Source: Pseudomonadota bacterium
GTDB lineage: Bacteria > Pseudomonadota > Gammaproteobacteria > Woeseiales > Woeseiaceae
Assembly (NCBI GenBank): GCA_027295475.1
Contig: JAPUKV010000006.1
Span: forward strand, 1 to 20,040
DNA: 20,040 bases
Direction of reading: 5' to 3'
Under the pieces are notes generated by a model that ran no database searches, was not told where the DNA came from, and saw only the letters and a list, made by a program, of their open reading frames with translations. This document shows positions 6,521 through 13,177 of this stretch, one piece after another (position 1 is the stretch's first letter; each line of letters starts with the position of its first letter). Made by a program: the position numbers and the translations under genes.

Positions 6521-7180
6521 ATGGATCAATCTGAGAAGAAACTGAATGCTGCCAAGGCATCCCTGGAGTACATCCAGGACGGGATGATTCTGGGCGTCGG
6601 CACAGGATCGACCGTCGACTGTCTGATCGACCTGCTTCCTGCCATTCGCAACAAGATCGAGGCGGTTGTTTCCAGCTCAGCCGAAACCCAGGCCAGGCTC
6701 GAGAAGCACGGTTTTGAGGTATCTTTGCTGAACCAGGTCGGCGATGTCGATCTGTACATAGATGGTGCAGATGAAGCCACCAAGCACCTGCATCTGATAA
6801 AGGGTGGCGGCGGCGCCCTTACACGTGAGAAGGTCATCGCAGGGGCCGCACGAAAATTTGTCTGTATTATCGATGATTCGAAACTGGTCGGCATGCTCGG
6901 CACATTTCCGCTGCCGATCGAAGTTATTCCAATGGCGCAGGCCTTCGTCGCACGGCAACTCCTCAAGTTGCGTGGACAACCCATCTGGCGGGAAAATTTC
7001 GTGACCGAAAACGGCAACCATATTCTGGACGTCCACAACCTGACGATCAGCAATCCGCTCGAAACGGAAACACGACTGCATCAATTGCCCGGCGTGCTTG
7101 CTGTGGGAATTTTTTCTCACCGGCCGGCGGATGTACTGTTGATTGCCGACGATTCTGGCGTGAGGACGATGGGGCAGTAG
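6521..7180 (+). CDS. rpiA: Ribose-5-phosphate isomerase A
   Basis: A 219-residue enzyme, the same length as E. coli RpiA, interconverting ribose-5-phosphate and ribulose-5-phosphate. Substrate-binding motifs are GVGTGST (25-31), DGADE (81-85) and KGGGGALTREKV (94-105), with D81, D84, K94 and E103 at the same positions as the E. coli catalytic and substrate residues. I chose ATG 6521, preceded by GTGGAA; a TTG at 6503 would add six residues. It is monocistronic, ending in a hairpin at 7207-7223. Rpe, the partner pentose isomerase, is encoded about 3.3 kb downstream. Confidence 0.96.
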   Translation: MDQSEKKLNAAKASLEYIQDGMILGVGTGSTVDCLIDLLPAIRNKIEAVVSSSAETQARLEKHGFEVSLLNQVGDVDLYIDGADEATKHLHLIKGGGGALTREKVIAGAARKFVCIIDDSKLVGMLGTFPLPIEVIPMAQAFVARQLLKLRGQPIWRENFVTENGNHILDVHNLTISNPLETETRLHQLPGVLAVGIFSHRPADVLLIADDSGVRTMGQ

Positions 7181-7184
7181 GAGC

Positions 7185-7223
7185 GTCCCCCAAGCAATAT
7201 AAGAAGGCCCGCTTTGAGCGGGC
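7185..7223 (+). repeat. Copy of tRNA-Gln 3' end plus terminator, serving as rpiA terminator
   Basis: Five bases after the rpiA stop, the plus strand repeats, with two substitutions, the sequence that on the minus strand makes the last bases of tRNA-Gln and the terminator after it (GTCCCCCAAGCAATATAAG, then GGCCCGC...). Its hairpin GCCCGCT (7207-7213) / AGCGGGC (7217-7223) followed by TTATTCG probably terminates rpiA. Confidence 0.75.
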
Positions 7224-7238
7224 TTATTCGTTGCGCCC

Positions 7239-7320
7239 CAGGATTGATGCAATACATCCCTGTATTGCACCCTTCGGGCGGCTTCGCCGTCCAAAATCAC
7301 TCCCGGCGATTTTGTCGAAC
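7239..7320 (+). repeat. Short palindromic repeat element, copy A
   Basis: An 82-bp unit beginning CAGGATTGA and ending GGCGATTTTGTCGAAC. It contains three hairpins: TGCAATACA/TGTATTGCA (7248-7256/7261-7269, perfect), a GGCGGCTTCGCC-like one, and CAAAATC...GATTTTG at the right end. Copy B (7517-7607) shares both ends and the last hairpin but has a different middle. No coding capacity. Confidence 0.7.
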
Positions 7321-7338
7321 GAGCTTCTCATCCGAAAA

Positions 7339-7399
7339 GTCCCCCAGCCAATATAAGAAGGCCCGCTCAAAGCGGGCCTTCTTATATTGGCTGGGGGAC
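7339..7399. repeat. Perfect 29-bp inverted repeat including the tRNA-Gln 3' end and terminator
   Basis: Left arm 7339-7367 and right arm 7371-7399 are exact reverse complements around the three bases CAA. The right arm contains the last 12 bases of tRNA-Gln (7388-7399, with encoded CCA) and the adjoining terminator stem. The core (AAGAAGGCCCGCT/AGCGGGCCTTCTT) is the transcription terminator of the tRNA on the minus strand. Confidence 0.9.
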
Positions 7400-7461
7400 A
7401 AGGATTCGAACCTTGGTTGGCGGAGTCAGAGTCCGCAGTCCTACCACTAGACGATCCCCCA
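7388..7461 (-). tRNA. tRNA-Gln (anticodon CUG)
   Basis: On the minus strand a 74-nt tRNA folds completely: acceptor TGGGGGA/TCCCCCA with the U1-A72 pair and G73 typical of tRNA-Gln, D arm GTCT/GGAC, anticodon stem GCGGA/TCCGC with loop CTCTGAC (anticodon CTG at 7427-7429 in complement), T arm CAAGG-TTCGAAT-CCTTG and encoded CCA. It reads CAG codons. Its terminator follows directly at 7387-7351 on the minus strand. Confidence 0.95.
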
Positions 7462-7516
7462 ATCGTTCAATGAATCTGAAGCGCTGATTCTAACGAACAT
7501 TCGGCACATTGGAGAC

Positions 7517-7607
7517 CAGGATTGACTCGGGCCGTCCTGGCCCTCGCCCTGCGGGCAACCTCGCTTCGCTCCGTTGTCCAAAATCGCTCCCGGCGATTTT
7601 GTCGAAC
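7517..7607 (+). repeat. Short palindromic repeat element, copy B, fused to the truncated tRNA
   Basis: A 91-bp unit with the same ends as copy A (CAGGATTGA at left, CTCCCGGCGATTTTGTCGAA at the right plus C) and the hairpin CAAAATCG/CGATTTTG. Its last bases TCGAAC are shared with the T loop of the truncated tRNA-Gln copy, so element and tRNA fragment merge there. Confidence 0.7.
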
Positions 7608-7658
7608 CTTGGTTGGCGGAGTCAGAGTCCGCAGTCCTACCACTAGACGATCCCCCAA
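7602..7658 (-). pseudogene. 3'-truncated copy of tRNA-Gln(CUG)
   Basis: Fifty-seven bases are identical to 7406-7462, covering the tRNA from one base before its 5' end through acceptor 5' strand, D arm, anticodon arm and into the T loop (GGTTCGA). Then homology stops and repeat copy B begins. The 3' T-stem strand, acceptor 3' strand and CCA are missing, so no functional tRNA can be made. Perfect identity suggests a recent event or gene conversion. Confidence 0.88.
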
Positions 7659-7804
7659 GTTCGCCCCAGGCGTTAACGAAGGGCATATTGGGAGGTGCGA
7701 ACTTACCTTTAGTGACCAGTCAGATTTTGCGTTCTACTGATGCGCGGATTCATCTCAAGTGACTATCCTGAGTGCTGCGTTCCACCGGCACCAATAGCAG
7801 GTCA
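7659..7804. other. Intergenic region between truncated tRNA and rpsI
   Basis: About 146 bases downstream of rpsI (minus strand). An AGTGAC/GTCACT pair at its right part could form a weak long hairpin, but there is no T run, so no terminator is called. No gene was seen. Confidence 0.4.
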
Positions 7805-8197
7805 CTACCGCTTCGAGTACTGCGTTGCCCGGCGCGCTTTTCTCAAGCCCACCTTCTTTCGTTCCACTTCACGTGCGTCGCGGGTTACAAATCCGGCTTT
7901 GCGCAGCGCTGGCCGCAATGACTCGTCGTATTGCATCAATGCGCGTGTCAGCCCGTGGCGGATTGCCCCCGCCTGACCGGTTGTCCCGCCACCGCTAACG
8001 GTCACGGAGAGGTCGAACTTGTCGGTCAGGTTCATCAACTCCAGCGGCTGACGAACTATCATCTGCGCTGTCTGCCGGCCGAAAAACTTGTCCAGTGGAC
8101 GATTGTTGATCGTGATATCGCCGCGACCGGTTTTCATATAAACCCGTGCAGTCGAGGTCTTGCGCCGACCGGTTCCGTAGAATTCTGCTTCACTCAT
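7805..8197 (-). CDS. rpsI: 30S ribosomal protein S9
   Basis: A 130-residue S9, the same length as E. coli. N-terminal [16 protein letters not shown], central [20 protein letters not shown] and the basic C-terminal tail [17 protein letters not shown], whose final KR reaches the P-site tRNA, are diagnostic. GAGGCAC precedes the ATG. It is the second gene of the rplM-rpsI operon, 32 bases after rplM. Confidence 0.98.
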   Translation of the reverse strand: MSEAEFYGTGRRKTSTARVYMKTGRGDITINNRPLDKFFGRQTAQMIVRQPLELMNLTDKFDLSVTVSGGGTTGQAGAIRHGLTRALMQYDESLRPALRKAGFVTRDAREVERKKVGLRKARRATQYSKR

Positions 8198-8229
8198 TAT
8201 CTGTGCCTCATTCCTGATACTGGGCCGTA

Positions 8230-8664
8230 TCAGGCATCAATATCCAGTGGTAGAGGCTGTTGAGCCTCGTGCTTGTGCTCCGGGCCCACGAACACCCTGA
8301 GCTTGGACAGCATTTTCCTGCCCAGCGGGTTACGGGGCAACATGCCCTTTACCGCATATTGCAGTGCCCGTTCAGGCGCCTCTTCAAGAAGCTTCTCGAG
8401 GGAGATCGACTTCAGGTTGCCAATGTAGCCCGTATAGCGGTGGTACATCTTGTCTTTTAGCTTGTTGCCGGTCACCCGAATCTTTTCGGCGTTGACTACG
8501 ACAATATAGTCGCCCGTATCGACATGTGGTGTATATACCGGCTTGTGCTTGCCACGCAAGCGCCGCGCGATCTCAGTAGATAAGCGACCTAATGTCTTGC
8601 CCGTGGCATCAACCACGTACCAGTCGCGGCGAACCTCATGTGGCTTGGCAGAAAACGTCTTCAT
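8230..8664 (-). CDS. rplM: 50S ribosomal protein L13
   Basis: A 144-residue L13 (E. coli 142). Recognised by [20 protein letters not shown] at the start, then [34 protein letters not shown], and [18 protein letters not shown] near the C-terminus. It is first in the operon with rpsI and is driven by the promoter at 8802-8830. In E. coli this operon is controlled by L13 itself; a GGAAC/GTTCC hairpin in the leader just before the gene is a candidate site, by inference only. Confidence 0.98.
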   Translation of the reverse strand: MKTFSAKPHEVRRDWYVVDATGKTLGRLSTEIARRLRGKHKPVYTPHVDTGDYIVVVNAEKIRVTGNKLKDKMYHRYTGYIGNLKSISLEKLLEEAPERALQYAVKGMLPRNPLGRKMLSKLRVFVGPEHKHEAQQPLPLDIDA

Positions 8665-8801
8665 GGTGTCTCGATCCAGTTCGGAACAATCTCGTTCCCG
8701 TTCGTCTATTCTGGGCGCTGGTTATAAGCAATGGTTGCGGCGCCCCAGAGCCCGTGCAGGGGGCCGGGCGTCGCCCTTCCATCCCTGCCGAAAGGCGCGA
8801 A

Positions 8802-8830
8802 ATTCTACTTGACGCACCGCGGCAATGCAA
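8802..8830 (-). promoter_or_regulatory. Sigma70 promoter of rplM-rpsI
   Basis: On the minus strand TTGCAT (8825-8830) and TAGAAT (8802-8807) are separated by exactly 17 bases. The leader to the rplM ATG is about 130 bases and GC-rich with several hairpins, including a GGGCG...CGCCC one and GGAAC/GTTCC close to the gene. Confidence 0.75.
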
Positions 8831-8949
8831 ACAATAACATGTTTTTTCGGCACAAAGCAGCGCTGGATCTCCGGCAAGTTTTATTTAATTATCAAATACT
8901 TAACGATCGGATAGGGTTCCGGAGAGAACATCGAAATCTGCCGGTCAGC

Positions 8950-8955
8950 TATAAT
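8950..8955 (+). promoter_or_regulatory. Consensus -10 box at the start of coq7
   Basis: A perfect TATAAT lies eight to thirteen bases before the favoured coq7 ATG (8963). No clear -35 is seen at 16-18 bases. If used, transcription would start at or next to the ATG and the mRNA would be leaderless. Confidence 0.4.
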
Positions 8956-8962
8956 GCCAGCG

Positions 8963-9610
8963 ATGAACGAGCGACGCCTGACACCCGTTGACCGCCTGCT
9001 TGCCGGAGTCGGAAGTTTTCTGCGAACGGTCGCAGCAGCCGGGCCCGCACATGCGGCACGTGAGAACCCGGCCGGACATATCGACGACAAGCCAATGTCT
9101 GCGACCGAAAAATCACATGCGGCTGGTCTGATGCGCGTCAACCATGCAGGCGAAGTTGCCGCACAAGGGCTGTACCAGGGCCACGCGGCGGTCACCCGTG
9201 ACCCGAGCATCGAGAAGCAGATGCAACGCGCTGCCGACGAAGAACTCGATCATTTGGCTTGGTGCGAGCAGCGGCTGAAAGAGCTGGGCTCAGGCACCAG
9301 TCGCCTGAATCCTGTCTGGTATGGGGGCGCTTTCGCAATTGGCGCAGCGAGCGGTATTCTGGGTGATCGCTGGAGCCTGGGATTTATCGAGGAGACGGAG
9401 CGTCAGGTCGTACAGCACCTGACAGGGCACCTCGATCGTCTGCCTGCCAACGATGCGAAAAGCCGCGCGATTGTCCACAAAATGCGCGAAGAAGAAGCCC
9501 TGCACGGGGCAAACGCCAGGAATGCCGGTGCGTTCGAATTGCCGGCCCCGATTCGGCGCATTATGCGCCTCACCTCAAGAATTATGACTGGAACCGCATA
9601 CTGGTTATGA
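8963..9610 (+). CDS. coq7: 3-demethoxyubiquinol 3-hydroxylase (Coq7)
   Basis: A 215-residue non-haem diiron hydroxylase for the C6 hydroxylation of ubiquinone synthesis, the Coq7 alternative to flavin-dependent UbiF. The diiron ligands are visible (numbering from ATG 8963): E64 in [14 protein letters not shown]94 and H97 in [14 protein letters not shown]146 in [11 protein letters not shown], and E178/H181 in REEEALH. The core [11 protein letters not shown]...LNPVWYGG...DRWSLGF is very close to Pseudomonas Coq7. ATG 8963 gives the N-terminus [13 protein letters not shown], which fits the family; ATG 8954, inside the TATAAT, adds three residues. No ribosome binding site is visible. Crp follows 135 bases downstream, same strand. 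Confidence 0.95.
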   Translation: MNERRLTPVDRLLAGVGSFLRTVAAAGPAHAARENPAGHIDDKPMSATEKSHAAGLMRVNHAGEVAAQGLYQGHAAVTRDPSIEKQMQRAADEELDHLAWCEQRLKELGSGTSRLNPVWYGGAFAIGAASGILGDRWSLGFIEETERQVVQHLTGHLDRLPANDAKSRAIVHKMREEEALHGANARNAGAFELPAPIRRIMRLTSRIMTGTAYWL

Positions 9611-9745
9611 TGTCGCTGGTCTCAGGTCAACCGATAAAATATCATTCCGGAAATTTCGATAATCCCAATAAAAATTACGCACTTAGCTTGCCCTTATGAG
9701 CGGACTGTATTAAAAGAAGGGCAGAGCTTTGTTGAGGATCAGTAA
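9611..9745. other. crp leader region
   Basis: AT-rich stretch between coq7 and crp. A TTGCCC followed by TATTAA is seen near 9690-9715 but the spacing (about 14) is too short for a confident promoter. GAGG eight bases before the crp ATG is a good ribosome binding site. Confidence 0.35.
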
Positions 9746-10399
9746 ATGCAGACAACAGCGAAGACTTTGAGCGATATTCCGGCGATTAATCGCTTTCTGA
9801 GTTATTGCCGGGTACGAACGGTTCCGTCCAAGACCGTAATGATTCACGCTGGAGATTTGCCCGATGTCCTTTACTACATCGTTGATGGATCCGTCGAAGT
9901 CATGATCGAGGACGAAGACGGCAACGAAATGGTTCTCGCCTACCTCAACAAGGGGCAGTTTTTCGGTGAGATGGGCCTGTTCTATGAGCAACCCACGCGT
10001 AGCGCATGGGTGCGGACGCGAACCGAATGTGAAATTGCCGAAATGACCTATCCGCGATTTCGGCAGATTGCAAGCGAGAGCCCGGGGCTCGTCTTTGAGC
10101 TGGCCACCCAGCTGGCAACGCGACTCGATCGCACCAATCGCAAACTCGGCGATCTGGCATTTGTTGACGTCACCGGTCGGGTTGCCCACGCGATCATGGA
10201 CCTGTGTAATGAGCCGGATGCCATGACCCATCCGGACGGCATGCAGATCAAGGTCAGTCGCCAGGAGTTAAGCCGCCTGGTTGGCTGTTCACGTGAAATG
10301 GCCGGCCGGGTGCTAAAGGTACTCGAGGAACAGGGCCTCGTGTCAGCAAGCGGAAAAACAATTGTCGTATTCGGAGCCCGGCCGAACCGCAAGTTCTGA
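9746..10399 (+). CDS. crp: cAMP-activated global regulator Crp (Vfr type)
   Basis: A 217-residue Crp, close to Pseudomonas Vfr. Residues 20-120 form the cyclic-nucleotide domain with the phosphate-binding cassette GEMGLFYEQPTRSAWVRTR (74-92), including E75, R85 and S86 that contact cAMP. T130 corresponds to E. coli T127, and N131 stands where E. coli has S128. The dimer helix leads to the LAFVDVTGRVA hinge and a helix-turn-helix (about 171-191, SRQELSRLVGCSREMAGRVL) with R183, E184 and R188, the base-contacting residues of Crp, so the recognised site should be TGTGA-like. It ends in VVFGARPNRKF. Confidence 0.95.
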   Translation: MQTTAKTLSDIPAINRFLSYCRVRTVPSKTVMIHAGDLPDVLYYIVDGSVEVMIEDEDGNEMVLAYLNKGQFFGEMGLFYEQPTRSAWVRTRTECEIAEMTYPRFRQIASESPGLVFELATQLATRLDRTNRKLGDLAFVDVTGRVAHAIMDLCNEPDAMTHPDGMQIKVSRQELSRLVGCSREMAGRVLKVLEEQGLVSASGKTIVVFGARPNRKF

Positions 10400-10422
10400 T
10401 TCGTCTCCTCAGACTGTTTTTG

Positions 10423-10442
10423 GGCCGTCTCGTCAGACGGCC
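10423..10442. terminator. Hairpin between convergent crp and rpe, possible bidirectional terminator
   Basis: GGCCGTCT (10423-10430) and AGACGGCC (10435-10442) form a perfect eight-base-pair stem with loop CGTC. On the plus strand it is followed only by TTCTC, so the U tail is weak; on the minus strand it contains the rpe stop codon. Confidence 0.5.
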
Positions 10443-11101
10443 TTCTCAATCTCGGACCTCATGGCGCTGATCGTGGCAGCATAATTATCTGCGCCGAATA
10501 TTGCCGAGCCCGCAACAAACGTATCGGCTCCGGCCGCCGCAATTTCTCCAATGTTGTCAATCTTGACGCCGCCGTCCACTTCGAGACGAATCTCCCTGCC
10601 GCTATCGTCGATCATTTTTCGGGCCTGGCGCAGTTTGTCGAGTGCCGATTCGATAAATTTCTGGCCGCCGAAACCGGGATCGACCGACATGACGAGTACC
10701 ACATCCATGTCTTCAATTACATGCTCGAGCCACGTCAATGGTGTCGCCGGATTGAATACCAATCCCGCCTTGCACCCCTGGTCACGAATCAGACCAAGCG
10801 TGCGGTGGACGTGGTGACTGGCCTCCGGATGAAAAGTGATATAGGTGGCACCCGCCTTCGCAAAATCCGGAATAAGCCGGTCGACCGGTTGCACCATCAG
10901 ATGCACATCTATCGGCGCCATAATGCCGTGATCGCGCAATGCCTCACAGATAAGCGGACCAATCGTCAGGTTCGGCACGAAGTGATTGTCCATGACATCG
11001 AGATGGACAATGTCGGCGCCGGCCTCCAGCACTGCATTAACTTCGTCACCGAGCCGGGCAAAGTCGGCTGAAAGAATCGACGGAGCGATTAGATAATCCA
11101 C
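10433..11101 (-). CDS. rpe: Ribulose-phosphate 3-epimerase
   Basis: A 222-residue TIM-barrel enzyme interconverting ribulose-5-phosphate and xylulose-5-phosphate. Metal and catalytic residues are visible: H33 and D35 ([16 protein letters not shown]), H67 (IDVHLMV) and D176 (LEVDGGVK), plus the phosphate loop [13 protein letters not shown]. The start is GTG at 11101, with AAAGGAAA upstream; an ATG overlaps it two bases earlier but in another frame. It is convergent with crp, with only 33 bases between stop codons. Confidence 0.96.
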   Translation of the reverse strand: MDYLIAPSILSADFARLGDEVNAVLEAGADIVHLDVMDNHFVPNLTIGPLICEALRDHGIMAPIDVHLMVQPVDRLIPDFAKAGATYITFHPEASHHVHRTLGLIRDQGCKAGLVFNPATPLTWLEHVIEDMDVVLVMSVDPGFGGQKFIESALDKLRQARKMIDDSGREIRLEVDGGVKIDNIGEIAAAGADTFVAGSAIFGADNYAATISAMRSEIEKAV

Positions 11102-11245
11102 ATCAGTTTCCTTTGTCAGTCACGAGCGCACTGTACCGAAACCCTTGTGCATTTTCACTTGCTGACGTTCGAACGTGTCTATCGCCTCTCGATTTCGAGA
11201 CTCATCATTCGTATGGGGGATGCGCAGTCGCATGACGCAAAGAAG
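11102..11245. other. Intergenic region between rpe and the djlA-like gene
   Basis: About 144 bases between two minus-strand genes. Apart from the rpe ribosome binding site (AAAGGAAA) no clear promoter, terminator or gene was seen. Confidence 0.35.
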
Positions 11246-12049
11246 CTAGCGTATGCTGCGCCGCGCTTTCAGCATTTCGTACGCGCTGCGGATCTCGCGG
11301 GTTTTTCTCTCGGCCTCTGCGATGGCAGCGGCATCAGGGTTTTTCGAGGCCAGCTTATCCGGGTGATTTCTGTTCATCAGGCGGCGGTACGCCTGCTTGA
11401 TTTCGACGTTGGTCGATGTTTCGCTGACGTCGAGCGCCCTGTAAGCGCTTTGAACGCGCCGGGCGTCTGCGCTGCCTTGCGGAGAACGCCGAAATCCCCG
11501 CTGGGCGCGAATCATGGCTTCGAGCTGGGCGAGTTCGACGCGGCCGATATCGAGTTCGGTGCAGACGGTCCAGTAGATTGAGCGCTCACGCTGATGCAAC
11601 CGGTCTTTTGAAAGGGAAACCTCCATCAGAAGCCGCACGAACAATCCGCGTAATTCGCCGTGACCGACACTTTCCCGCCTGAGCTGCCGCATCGTTGCGA
11701 CTAACGGAAAGCTTTGCTTTTTACCGCTTTCGAACCACTCGATAGCCTGCCTGATTTTGGCAGGTCCGAGCCCGATGCGATGCATCAGTGCGCGTGCTGC
11801 CCGAATTTCATCTTCGGTGACACGCCCGTCGGCTTTGGCCAGATAGCCCATCGTCTGGAACAGCGCTTTGATAAAGTCCTCCGGCAATCGATTGAAGCGC
11901 GTATCAAAACTGTCCCGTTCCAAGTAGGAAAACCTTTTGGCAAATCCCCTGTCAAACTGATGCCCGAGTATCAGGCCAAGCAATGCGAGCCAGGGCCGGC
12001 CCGTTGCCAGACCTGCAATGATGCCGACAATTTTTCCCCAGTAGGGCAT
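11246..12049 (-). CDS. djlA: DjlA-like membrane-anchored J-domain co-chaperone
   Basis: A 267-residue protein with the DjlA layout. The N-terminus MPYWGKIVGIIAGLATGRPW followed by LALLGLILGHQFD forms one short membrane anchor. Residues 55-175 are a TerB-like helical domain (ALFQTMGYLAKADGRVTEDE, with the DG.V...E calcium/metal-like motif). Residues 201-262 are a J domain with the HPD tripeptide at 229-231, needed to stimulate the DnaK ATPase. E. coli DjlA has the same order and near-equal length (271). In E. coli it acts in envelope stress signalling. It lies divergent to purC. Confidence 0.9.
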   Translation of the reverse strand: MPYWGKIVGIIAGLATGRPWLALLGLILGHQFDRGFAKRFSYLERDSFDTRFNRLPEDFIKALFQTMGYLAKADGRVTEDEIRAARALMHRIGLGPAKIRQAIEWFESGKKQSFPLVATMRQLRRESVGHGELRGLFVRLLMEVSLSKDRLHQRERSIYWTVCTELDIGRVELAQLEAMIRAQRGFRRSPQGSADARRVQSAYRALDVSETSTNVEIKQAYRRLMNRNHPDKLASKNPDAAAIAEAERKTREIRSAYEMLKARRSIR

Positions 12050-12205
12050 CTAACGCCGGATTTCCAAGCGAGCGCGCAGAGTCATGTTCCAATGCTAACC
12101 GGACCTGCAGTCTATTCCTATTCCGGCTGCTTGCGACACCGGCACCGAACAGCCATCATCCGCAGAGGCAAAAGCAATGCCGCGCCCGGACCCACGATTC
12201 AGGAA
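12050..12205. other. Divergent intergenic region djlA-like / purC
   Basis: About 156 bases. No consensus PurR operator or strong promoter could be recognised by eye. The AGGAA just before the purC ATG is unusually close to serve as a standard ribosome binding site. Confidence 0.35.
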
Positions 12206-13102
12206 ATGAGTTCTTCCGATACTTTATTTGAATCATCGATTGCATCGATGCCCTTAATCGGCCGCGGCAAAGTTCGCGATATTTACGGTGCAGACGAGGG
12301 GCACTTGCTCATCATCACGACGGACCGGATATCGGCATACGACGTCATCTTGCCGAATCCCGTGCCCTTCAAAGGTCAGGTGCTTACTCAAATCTCCAAC
12401 TTCTGGTTCGAGATGATGACCGACCTGATTCCGAACCATCTTACAAATCGGAAGCTGGATTCCCTGATTGACGACGGCGATTTGTGCCGCGCACTGGAGA
12501 AACGGTCAATCATTGTCAGGCGGCTCGATCCTCTTCCGATCGAGGCCGTTGTACGCGGCTACCTGATTGGCTCGGGTTGGCACGACTATCAGAGCACCGG
12601 TCAGATTTGCGGCATCGCTTTGCCGCGAGGTCTCGACCAGGCCGCTCAATTGCCTGAAGTTCTCTTCACGCCGGCATCTAAAGCGGCGGCCGGCGATCAC
12701 GACGAGAACATCAGCTTTGAAGATGTGGAAGAACGGATAGGGAGCGACCTCGCCAAACGCGTGCGTGATGTGTCGATTGCGATCTACGAACGTGCCGCAA
12801 AGTACGCACTCGGCCGCGGATTGATTATCGCGGATACGAAGTTCGAATTTGGCCTGGATGACGATCGACGACTCTATCTCATCGACGAGGCGCTGACACC
12901 CGATTCCTCCAGGTTCTGGCCGCTGAGTGAGTATCGTACCGGCATCAGCCCGCCCGGTTTCGATAAGCAGTATGTTCGCGACTATCTCGATACGCTGGAC
13001 TGGGACAGGACGCCTCCGGGTCCTTCGCTGCCGGCAGACGTAATCCGACAAACGAGCGAGAAATATCGGGCAGCGTATTCTCTGTTGACCGACGCGGAAT
13101 AG
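12206..13102 (+). CDS. purC: Phosphoribosylaminoimidazole-succinocarboxamide synthase (SAICAR synthetase)
   Basis: A 298-residue PurC of the longer type, joining CAIR and aspartate with ATP in purine synthesis. Motifs: RGKVRDIYG (20-28), TTDRISAYDVILPNPVPFKG (38-57), EAVVRGYLIGSGWHDYQ, DEALTPDSSRFWP and the C-terminal DKQYVRDYLDTLDWD. I chose ATG 12206 because MSSSDTLFESSIASMPLIGR is the normal family N-terminus; the frame is open far upstream but that part has no PurC similarity and is antisense to the djlA-like gene. PurE and PurK, which make its substrate, are encoded 3.3 kb downstream on the same strand. Confidence 0.95.
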   Translation: MSSSDTLFESSIASMPLIGRGKVRDIYGADEGHLLIITTDRISAYDVILPNPVPFKGQVLTQISNFWFEMMTDLIPNHLTNRKLDSLIDDGDLCRALEKRSIIVRRLDPLPIEAVVRGYLIGSGWHDYQSTGQICGIALPRGLDQAAQLPEVLFTPASKAAAGDHDENISFEDVEERIGSDLAKRVRDVSIAIYERAAKYALGRGLIIADTKFEFGLDDDRRLYLIDEALTPDSSRFWPLSEYRTGISPPGFDKQYVRDYLDTLDWDRTPPGPSLPADVIRQTSEKYRAAYSLLTDAE

Positions 13103-13177
13103 ATGACCTTTTCGCAATCCACACCTAATGTACAATGTCACGATTGTTTGGGCTCCTGAGGCGCGCGCCGGCCAACC

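Noticed and set aside
7185..7658. Possible CRISPR array or phage attachment core
   Set aside because: Repeats are explained by tRNA-Gln fragments and two palindromic elements; spacing is irregular, and there is no integrase or cas gene in the window. Past integration remains only a hypothesis.
7447..7740. Several 60-80 codon frames on both strands around the tRNA region
   Set aside because: They run through tRNA and repeat sequence, lack ribosome binding sites and have no family features.
10423..10442. Strong bidirectional terminator for crp and rpe
   Set aside because: The stem is good, but neither side has a clear U run, so it is listed only with moderate confidence.
11714..12205. Upstream extension of the purC frame by 164 codons
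   Set aside because: The extension is antisense to the djlA-like gene and has no PurC similarity; the family N-terminus begins at 12206.
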